DNA from: Brachycybe producta
Taxonomy: Eukaryota; Arthropoda; Diplopoda; Playtdesmida; Andrognathidae
Assembly (NCBI GenBank): GCA_036925085.1
Contig: JAUPFP010000002.1
Location: forward strand, 13,424,100-13,488,099
Direction: 5' to 3'
Length of the DNA: 64,000 nt
Part shown: piece after piece, positions 55,401-64,000 of the stretch
Layout: the number at the start of each line of letters is the position of its first letter
Position numbering within the stretch: position 1 is the stretch's first letter
Translations under genes and position numbers: made by a program
The notes under the pieces: model-generated
What the model was told of the DNA's origin: nothing
Databases searched by the model: none
The model's input: the letters and a program-made list of their open reading frames with translations, nothing else

Positions 55401-58400
55401 TTTTTATATGTAAAAATTTAAAAAAATATCACGTAGTTTTAAGTTCGCTCGTTTTCAAACTGACACAAAAAAAGCATATTTAAAAAAAAATAATTAGCAT
55501 GAGAAAAAAACCTTAAAAGATTGAGCTACTCTTCTAGTTTCTAAAACACATTGAATAGTTTCTCTTCAAAAAAGACAAAATAATTAAGAGTTAGGTAAAA
55601 AAAAAAAGAAATTTACACTTCAAAACCGGCTTAGATTTTCTAAAAAAAATAACCTTTGAATGTTTTTGTTTAAAAGTTGCTTCACACAAAGTTCGAACGA
55701 CATTCACTTGGTGCAAATGACATTTAAGTAAACATCTTAATTGTTATTAAGGAAAGACTTACAGTTCGCGTAGTTCTTGAAGACCAGCGAAAGAATCATC
55801 GTGAAGATGAACTAATCTGGGATTATGTTTAAGAATCCTGGTTTGCCGTACGATAAGAGTGAAGAAAATGACAATTGTGAAGAAGGGATGTTAAACGGAT
55901 AAAAAAAAAGAATTCTCAATATAATGAGAGACGAACTTACAACTTTCCGATCTTGGAGCCATCGAAAGCTCTCGCGTCCACTTCTTCGATCCAATTGTAC
56001 TGCAAAGTGCTAAAGGAAAGAGGTAACAATTTAAGGTATTTTTCTCACGTCTTTTTTTTACTTATATTGTGCAATGTAAAATGAAACGGTTTTGCAAGAG
56101 AGAGAGAGAGAGAGAACGAATAAGGGCTTACAGTTGCTCTGTTTTCACTCGGATTAGAGCTGAGCCGAGTCTTTTGATCTTATTCGAGTCGAGGTCACTG
56201 CAGAAAAGCAAAAAACATGAGACAGTTGATTAGGAATCTGGAGTTTCTTTGCTGTGAAATCCTTAGAAATTGGGAACCACTTAAAAGTCCGTTAGCTGCG
56301 ATTTTGAAGGCTTATTGAAGTTATTTGAGAATGTGGGTAGTGGCGTTGGCTTTTTCGATGCGGAAACGAAAAACTCATCTTCTTTCAGTGGGTTTTTTTT
56401 TATTTTCACCTTCAAACTGGAACTTCAACTCACGAATACAAAAGTGGATTTATAAAGTGACGGGAATTTGTTTGTTTGTTTTTAGAAAAGAATAATCAGT
56501 TCAAAGAAACTAGAATAGTTAAAACTTGCGCTTCAACGTGAACATTCTGAACAGGATTTAAACATTGGAAAACAGCTTCTTCGAGAGTATTCAATTAAAC
56601 AGGGTGTTTCCATGTTAGAACACTGCGCTGAGGCTTCAAGTTGAAAGTCAAGTGACAATATTTTTTTATTTTTGAATTTGTGGTAAACTTTTATTGCCAA
56701 TTTTTTTAAAAAAAAATTAATTTTCAGTTTTGCCCAGAAAAGAAAAACTATTAATTTTATAAAATTAAGTATATTTTTTTAAAAAAAAAGATATAATAAT
56801 CATTTACTATTCTAGTTTCTAACAAAAATTGAATTTTATTCTTATTTAGTTGCCACCTTTAAGTATGGAGCGTAAGAGGATTCATAGTTATTCTATATCT
56901 TTTTCATGGTGATGGCGTATAATGTATATTTCGATGCATTTCATTGGAAATTTAGCTCTTTAATAGCAGGCTAAAAAAAGTGCCTGAAAAGATAATTTTC
57001 AGAGCTGAAATACCATATTGGCCCCAACCCACTCACCCACATTGAGCACCGATTTTCATTGTGTCGGTTGTTCTCTTTTGTAATGAAAACATCTTTTCTA
57101 TTCAGGATTTGCTCCTTTCCCCCCCCCCCCCCCTTTATCTCGTTGTCACAAAAAAGTAGAAAAGATCTTCTCTTTTGTTAACAAAAGCACTGAATTGAAT
57201 ATTTTAGAAAGTTTTTACAGAAACCAAATTAAGTTACCGTCAAATCCTAATAAGAATATTTCTAAATCCAACCTGACACCAGTAGAAGAAAAAAAAAGAG
57301 ATTTCAATAATCTCTAAAAAAAAATATAAAATGAAACCGAAACGAAATGTATTGAAATAATTAATTAATTATATTTTGGTCTTTTTTAAGAAAGAAATGG
57401 GAGATTATTAGGGCTCGGATTTTTATGCAATATTAAGGAAATGTTTCTCAATCTGTGGCCCCATGTGCCCCATTAGAGTAACTGCAGTTACGCCTTTTTC
57501 TAATAAAAAAGATTGGTTGGAGGCTAGATGTTTGGTTACTATCAATTGTTAACTAGAATTCTAGCCTCTGACGAGTGTTTTTAATTGAAAACCCCATAAA
57601 TGGGAAATATTGTTACTTCACAATTGGCTCTTGAGCTATCCATAGATTGAGAAACATTTGTTTTGATATTTGCATAATAATTCGAGCCCTAGAGATTATA
57701 AAAGGTGGGAAAATATTGAATGGTGGGTTTCAGTTACACATATTTAAAAGAAACTCACATCATTTGCATGATTTCTGTTGTCTGTAGGTGATTTAGGTGA
57801 ATTTCTTCCAGTCCAGAATTGACAATACGACTGAGAAATTAGAACAAAACACAATGAAACGTTTTATAAATATACAAAATATAAGTTTATAGCAATCATT
57901 TTAAAATTAATCTTTCAGTCAATTCTTTATTTAAAAATCTAATTTGAATGAGATTTGTAAATAAGATTTATTGAAGTAAGTTTTAAAAATTAATCTAAAG
58001 TCTCGTTAACGATATTCTTTTTTACATTAAGGTAATTTTAAATAAATAACTGACTTAAATCTTAAAATATGTTTTAGTTTGAATATTTCTTTTAAAAAAA
58101 GATAGTTGTTTCTAATTTTCAATAATTGAATGTTAAAAATGAAGACTCACAGAATACGAAGTGTGTTCCTTTTGGTTTGCAACAGGTCCGGAGGAATGAT
58201 TTTCAGTTGCGGCGCTTGCCTTATGTTACTGAGATATACAAACACAGAAATCAATACTACAAGTTATATGCAACACATGTATATGCAAAATAAACTATTC
58301 TCCTTCTATGTAAAACATAAAATGGTTTAAAAATGAAACAAGAAAACTTACATGGTCCTTAGATTGTCCATGTTACCGAAAGTACCAGGTGCAATTGTTG

Positions 58401-58877
58401 ACAAATGTTTGACGCCACTGGCAAAACTATCACATTAAATGTGAACAAAAAATAACACCATTCCATTCCATATATGTTAAAACGAAAAATATTTTGATCC
58501 ATTGAAGTGAGAAAAAGAAGAAAAATCTATTTTCTCAAATAAAGAGAAGAAAAGCACGTTTTGCTGCTGCTTTTTTGTTGTTGTTGTTGTTGAAGGATTT
58601 CGTATTATATATGTTGCATCCATTTGGTGTAATTGTCTATTACACGAAAATGTATGTCCGTTTCACGTTTTGCATCTGTGTGCATTTCGTGTAATGGACA
58701 ATTACACCAAATGGATTCGACATATTCAGTATAATATAGGCCCCTATGAGTGTATGCAGTGATTGCCTCTTTGTAGGGAGCAAAACACTTATTTGAGAAC
58801 CGAAACTCTTTCTTGTATTTACTGTTTACCAAAATCTTATAGAAACAGTAGTCACTTGGGACAATCAGTAGTAACTC

Positions 58878-58931
<54 letters not shown>

Positions 58932-61695
58932 CTAGGAAATAGAGTTTATTTTTGACTATTTTCTAAAGGGATTTTTCAGTGTAAGTTGTCTAAAGTTTTC
59001 AAAAAGCACTACATGTAAACAGGAAGTTAGGGTGCATTTTATCACAACGTCAGAAAGTAGAAATGGGACAATTTTATTTCCTTTTGTTGCAATAAAAGTA
59101 TATTATAAAATTTTAAAATCTTTACTATTATATTTTGAGATTTTAAAATGTACTTTTTTTGTGTGTGTTAATCGTTTTTCACTGCATTATATTCATCAGA
59201 TTCGCTTATTAAGTTATTTTATTCACTATTCACATATTCAATAATTTAAAAATAATATAGTAAATGAATAAAGTGAAAACCGTTTAACACGAAAATGAAT
59301 AACTGGTCCTTTCGAATAGAATGAAAATTATTTTATTAACAAGAAATTTGTTTCAAATGATTTATGAACAGCTGATTTTCGAACTCTGATTATTCTTGTT
59401 CGGAAGAACAAAATTAAGATAAATTAGAAAGTGTTTTAGAAACTAGAAAGGGCCAGCTTAATTGCTTAAGAGGATATTTTCAAAATAAGCATTTTTCTAG
59501 GCAAAAAAAATATCGTCTGCTTAAAGTTGGATCATTTTAAATCTGACATAAAAAGTTTATTTTAAAAGATATAAAAATGAAATAATTCTAGTTTCTAAAA
59601 CACATTGAAGTATCTGTTAATTCTGCGCCTGAAAAAAGGCTGTTTATACTTTAAAACTATCTTAATATTTAGTTAATATATATATTTTTTGTAATAAATT
59701 GAGACATGACAGTTTGGAAATACTTTTCTTGAACATCTTTTTCTTTAATCTTAAGTTGTCTGTAATAAATTATCTCAATTAATTTAAACTCCTTTTGGGT
59801 TTAATAAATCAAGAACGAAGGTGAAACTTGACGTTTTTCTTTTGTCCATGAAAATTCACCCCCGGACCCCCTTCGAGGAAAAAGAAGGTCAATTCTGTTG
59901 GATTACATTTATTTTTTTTTTAAAGATGAAGGCGTTTAATTTTTCACTAATGTTCACAATAATTAATTCATAACATATTTTAATAATAATCCTGATCCAT
60001 CCAAAAGTGAGAATATAAACACATAGAAAGGAGGAGCTCCTCCTGTTTGTTTTTTTCTTGGTGGCTTTTAATTGGCATTGTGGAGAAATGCATTTTTAAC
60101 CGCAAACATAATGATGATTAAGTTAATTGATTCACGGTTGGCTACAGTTTCCAGAGTAAACGCATAATGTTTTCATTGCGTTTCAGTTGTTATCCTATTC
60201 GGAGGCATCAGAAAAAGAAAGGTAAATCACACCCACGCCTCTTATAGGGCTCTCTATACATAAATCATTTTCATAAGAAGATTTGTAATTTTTAGGTCCC
60301 TTTTTTCCCCTCAAACAGTTAAGGGTGTGTGTTTGATGAGGTGTTGTAAAAAGAGAAATTTCGGGGGGTGGTTTGGCCTAATTCTTGAAATGTTTGTGTG
60401 ATTTTTGTACATTTGTTGTTTCCTTTCACAACAAATAGGTAAAAAGAAGTAAAATTAGAAACAAAAATAGAATCAAAATCTTCCAACACAATCTATAAGC
60501 TGGATGCAGACGGTCAATTCCGACTTGTTCATATTTGGGGGTTTTCTTCGAAAATTATGTATGTGGGTGGGTAACGCCTAATTTTTATTTTTTTTTTTTA
60601 AAAAAAAGTGGCTGAATAGTTATTTAATTTTTTTGTGATGGTTTAAGTCCAACAAATGCATAAGTTCAATAGATGTCACCCCCTTCTACCCCACTTTTTT
60701 TTGTTTAGAAATCATGTTTTTATGTAAACTTTTTTCAATAGAAACATTACGAAAAAATTCAAAGTATTTTATAAACTAGAATAGTTGGTGATAATGCTAA
60801 ATGTTTTTTCACGATGGGGATATCTTTCAAAATAAACTTTTTATAGACGAAAATAATTTTTCATGAAATGTGAATGGAAAAAACTCTCAAAACAGCTCAT
60901 TTCAAACTGCTGTAAAATGTGTATTTATCAATATATTGCCAGGAAAAAACTTGTAACATACTCTTTTAACATTTATAGTTTTGAAAACAATTTGAATTAC
61001 TTTTTTTCTGAAAAACGTTCACTCGACGTTTTTGCGTCCAAATTTTATAAGAACATCTACGAAACATCGCATTAGCCATTGCAGTCTCCTTAACCTTAAA
61101 ACAAAATTGACAAATTTTTTTTTAGATAAAGTTATTCTAAATTATATGTTCGTTTTTTTATTTTAATAAAGATTTTCATAAAATATTGTTCGTAAATTGG
61201 TAAGAGTTTATTTTCTCACAGTTAGAATTGTCAAGCCAGAATTGACCGTCTGTATCCAGCTTAAAGTGAAGAAGAGAAAACACAAATTGAAAGTAACTGT
61301 TATATTTTAGTAATAACTGTTATACTACAGTATATATCTATAGATATATATACAACCTTTTGTTTTGTGTTAATTTTAATTAATTCACTGAGACTCTTCT
61401 TGTCTTATTATGTTTACTAATGAAGGAACATCAAAGATTGGAGATTTCAGGTGAGAGACGAATGAAGATATTAAGGGTGGTTGTTTTTTTTTTTTGGCTC
61501 CATTTAATAAGTATACGCGGTGCCATTTATTTGTGGTCTTGATTAGATTTAATTATTTTCTTCTTCTTCTTTTGTTCTTTTAATATGTTTTTTTTTTCAA
61601 TTAAAGTTTTGTCAACTTACAAATCTTGAAGGGTCATTTTGTAGGGTTGGAAAGATGAGCTCGAAAGGTGTTCCATTTCGGAATCCACCAATGAT
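52494..61695 (-). CDS. Glycoprotein-hormone-type LGR receptor (GPCR), 5' end missing
   Basis: Minus-strand exons: LRR exons 61621-61695, 58352-58417, 58151-58228, 57759-57830, 56132-56197, 55941-56009 and 55763-55837 (66-78 nt, all phase 2, the classic LGR one-repeat-per-exon layout), a 7TM exon 53309-55100 and a tail exon 52494-52892. The 7TM exon continues the LRRs (DLSETKIIRLPTAGL), then has the hinge cysteines YSYHCCAF, the family signature FNPCEDIMG before TM1, ERW after TM3 in place of DRY, FTDFACWAPIAFFG in TM6 and NSCANPFLYAIFTKQYRRD in TM7. This places it with FSHR/TSHR/LHCGR and insect LGR1, which couple to Gs. The cytoplasmic tail is rich in Gly, Pro and Ser and has RRLSIV. No signal peptide or first LRR exon was found before 64000, so the 5' end is missing or lies beyond the window. 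Confidence 0.92.
52935..53033. repeat. Hairpin element, family M4, in an LGR intron
   Basis: CTTCGTTTATAGTCGGTCAT faces ATGGCGACTATAAACGTAG. It shares the CGTTTATAGTCGG core with the WDR74-intron hairpin at 26738-26840. Followed at about 53040-53230 by a partial M1 MITE. Confidence 0.55.
55288..55596. mobile_element. MITE, family M1, in an LGR intron
   Basis: Nearly full-length: AAGAGCAAACCAAAGAG, AACTAGAAGTGTAGCTCAG, then GAGCTACTCTTCTAGTTTC and AAAGACAAAATAATTAAG. Confidence 0.75.
57409..57691. mobile_element. hAT-type MITE, family M2 (copy 2), with 8-bp duplication
   Basis: Starts TAGGGCTCGGATTTTTATG and ends TAATTCGAGCCCTA. It is flanked by a perfect 8-bp direct repeat GAGATTAT (57401-57408 and 57692-57699). 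The terminal TAGGG and the 8-bp duplication are typical of hAT transposons. It lies in an LGR intron; no transposase. Confidence 0.85.
58616..58720. repeat. Long hairpin in the large LGR intron
   Basis: CCATTTGGTGTAATTGTC and GACAATTACACCAAATGG are complementary, extended by TATTACACGAAAATG against GCATTTCGTGTAATG: about 36-bp arms around a loop of roughly 30 nt. Confidence 0.75.
58879..58925. repeat. (AG)n microsatellite
   Basis: About 23 AG units. Shorter AG runs occur at 56096-56115, and a run of about 15 C at 57119-57133. Confidence 0.95.
59385..59640. mobile_element. MITE, family M1, in the large LGR intron
   Basis: Preceded by TTTATGAACAGCTGATTTTC; contains AAACTAGAAAGGGCCAGC, central ATATCGTCTGCTTAAAG, and AATTCTAGTTTCTAAAACAC. 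A truncated copy follows at about 60740-60880. Confidence 0.7.
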
Positions 61696-61868
61696 CTAGA
61701 AAAACAAAAAGAGAAAAAGCACAAATTGAGATGGAAGATGGTTTTAATTAAAATTATCTTAACAATCGAAATGAATTTTATAGGGAAACTGTGGCAAGAA
61801 AGATAATTTTAACGGTTTTTTTCTTCTGTTTTACTCAATTTTCAAACTCAAAACAGATGTGATCTTAC

Positions 61869-62035
61869 GGGTTGGAACACACCAGACCACTTTTGGACCA
61901 CTTCGAGTCTTTCTATAAAAAATACATTACAACCACATTTCAGCCACTTTGCATCCACAGCCCAGCCACCTGCAACTTCATTTTGCAATCGAAGCCGACC
62001 TCGAAAAGTGGTCTGTTTGTCAAAGCCCTTAGTAG
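61869..62035. mobile_element. Hairpin element, family M3 (copy 2)
   Basis: Opposite orientation to the copy at 10511-10795. Shares CATTACAACCACA (the complement of the GTGGTTGCAATG motif), CATTTTGCAATCGAAG and terminal ACCACTTTT repeats. Confidence 0.5.
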
Positions 62036-64000
62036 ATAGCCGTAAATCAAATGAAAATAAACGCGTTTTAAAAACTAGAAAATTACCCATCAAAATTATA
62101 ATTTCGGAGATATTTTATTTTAAACGATTTAGTTCGACACGAAATGAATGTTATTGTGGTGACGATAACCAGTGACAGTAATGTGGTTAATGTACATTAA
62201 TCTTAATGTCTATTAAGATGACACAACAAATACATAAAAAAAAGTATCAGAACAATTTTAATGCAAACACCTTTAATGAATGGCTGTAAAGCCATCATTT
62301 TAATATGAAATGCATGGCTTGTTTTGTGTAATATTAATATTAATTAATTATTCTAAAACAACCAATATTTAGATTGTATTTTATGGCCTACGTTGACTTT
62401 ATAGGATGTCAAACTTTTTAACTGTTATGTAATCTAATTAAGTGATACAATGATAACAACATTAAAAGAACTCTTGTGTTATTTTGCAGTTTCAGAAGAG
62501 CAACACGAAGGAGAAATTGAAAGTGTTTTAGAAACTAGAATGGTAGATTAATCACTTAATACTATTTTCATGTTGATAGGTTTCAAAATAAACTTTTTAA
62601 TAAGACAGACATTTAAACAATATCGTCTGCTTTAATTTGGATCATTTTCAAACTTGACATAAAGAGCTTTACTTTGAAAAGATATTAAATATGAAAATAC
62701 CCTCAAAGGGATTGAGAAACCCTTCTAGTTTCTAAAACACAGTGAAGTTTCACTTAATTTTGCTTCTGAACGACAGAATATCTAGAGTTAAATTGTCGTT
62801 TACACTTTAAACCCGTCTTAAAGTTTGTTTTTCTAATGAAAACTGAAAGGAATTCGTGATAATATTAATTGAAGACATTGAAAAGAGAGGCTTTTGGCCG
62901 TTTTATTCTGTCTATTCTGTCTATTAATAAGAACATAGATAGAAACTCAGGGGGGAAAATGGAGAAATAAATAACTTGTGTCAAAGTAAACATTTTATAC
63001 AAAATGACACGTTCTTGATTGGGGTGTGTGTGTAACAAACACTTTTTTTCATTAAAAACTAGAAGTTGTCGTTTTCAAAGTGTGTTAATGTATTTTTTCT
63101 TCTGTCTACATTGTGTGTGTCCCTTGTGGTGGTGGTGGTGGTGTTTTTAATGGTCATCAAATTGATTGTTCGTGTGTCATTGTTAGCTTTGAGCATTACT
63201 TTCAACAAATATCCTGGAATTGTTTTTTGTTATCTTTCAAATTCTAAATCGTGTAACATACAATAATAATATTATATAATCAACTTAACGTAGTTTTCAA
63301 GTAAATGTGCTCAACGCAACTTAAATAAAGTTACGAAAACGATTCAAAAATTCATTAATTTGGCTAAATCCAAACATTTTTTCTAAATTATATGAAAAAA
63401 GCCTCAAGAAGGCTCAATTGGCCCCAGAAACATAAAAAATACTAACATTGAAATGTTTTTTTTTACATTGGACAACAATAAGGGAAAATTATTACTGATA
63501 TTGACTATGGCAGAGGGAAACGAGATCGAAATAACGTCGAATACTGCAAGGATTCAAGAAATTTGAAAAAATGAGATAAAAATCAAGTGAAATTGGCCAA
63601 AAATCGAAAAATGTTCTATTAAAAAAGGTTCTGAAAAGGCCTCAGGAAACCCTGGTCAGTTGACCGTAGAAGACCCAAAAATACTTCAAAAAGCACAAGA
63701 TTCAAGAATTTTTAAAATTCAGAAGAAAAAAATTTGAAAAATGAAGTGACTTGCTTTTTTTCTTCAAAAAACGGCCAAAAATCGAACGGTAATTTTAAAA
63801 GCTGTTAAAAAAAACCTTAAAATGCCTCAGAATTGCTCAATTGGCCCTAGGATGCTCCCAAAAGTGCAAATATTCAATAACTTTTAAAAATGAATTTAAA
63901 AAATCAAGGCCAGAGGTTCGCAATTAGGGGGCTCCCAATAGATACACATATAGAAAATAATGGAACACTTGTTACTAAGAGGTGGGTGGGGCAGAAGATA
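62036..64000. other. Right edge of the window: repeats only
   Basis: Holds an M1 MITE at 62486-62790, a (TG/GTG)n stretch near 63110-63145 and the A-rich dispersed repeat at 63390-63910. I looked for further LRR or signal-peptide exons of the receptor on the minus strand and found none. Confidence 0.45.
62486..62790. mobile_element. MITE, family M1
   Basis: Contains AAACTAGAATGGTAGATTA, ACAATATCGTCTGCTTT at the centre and CCCTTCTAGTTTCTAAAAC in the right half, ending near CGACAGAATATC. Confidence 0.75.

Overview
The window is nuclear DNA from an invertebrate animal. It is AT-rich and intron-dense: genes are split into short exons with canonical GT-AG introns of about 60 to 500 bp. Every recognisable protein is metazoan: CPVL-type serine carboxypeptidases, WDR74, GCHFR, WDPCP/Fritz, DNAJC17, KNL1 and a glycoprotein-hormone-type LGR receptor. 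I cannot fix the phylum from the sequence alone. Gene models below were built by hand from splice sites and family similarity. Six of the multi-exon models close in frame over their full length, and two are close to the human length to the residue (GCHFR 83 aa, DNAJC17 305 aa).

Layout. 1-13.5 kb: three tandem S10 carboxypeptidase genes, all on the minus strand with the same four-exon structure; the middle copy has a frameshift. 13.5-24.6 kb: gene-poor and repeat-rich, with a tRNA-Leu(UAG) and two small predicted secreted cysteine-rich peptides that share one cysteine framework. 24.6-45 kb: a compact block of WDR74(-), GCHFR(+), WDPCP(+), an unidentified four-exon coiled-coil gene(-), DNAJC17(+) and KNL1(-). 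Neighbours here are head-to-head or tail-to-tail at 0.1-0.7 kb. GCHFR, DNAJC17 and KNL1 also lie close together on human 15q15.1, so this looks like retained ancestral microsynteny. 45.5-51.3 kb: a 5.8-kb near-perfect palindromic element. 52.5-61.7 kb: the receptor gene(-), covering seven LRR exons, the 7TM exon and the C-terminal tail exon; its 5' end was not found. 61.7-64 kb: repeats only.

Mobile DNA is the most unusual aspect. (i) A 5785-bp fold-back element (45558-51342) and an 811-bp fold-back element inside a KNL1 intron (43486-44296) have related TATGG...AAGCC termini and 6-bp flanking duplications, and both carry tandem repeats in their arms. (ii) The large palindrome is inserted into a copy of a tRNA-headed repeat that it also carries in both arms. 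(iii) A 493-bp fold-back minisatellite has a perfect 8-bp duplication. (iv) A roughly 330-bp symmetric MITE family is present in at least 15 copies, many in introns. (v) There are several smaller hairpin and hAT-like families. No transposase gene is visible, so all appear non-autonomous.

The identified genes are mostly housekeeping (60S ribosome biogenesis, splicing chaperone, kinetochore, ciliogenesis/planar polarity, tetrahydrobiopterin control) plus a hormone receptor and secreted or lysosomal peptidases. Their proximity is genomic, not an operon.
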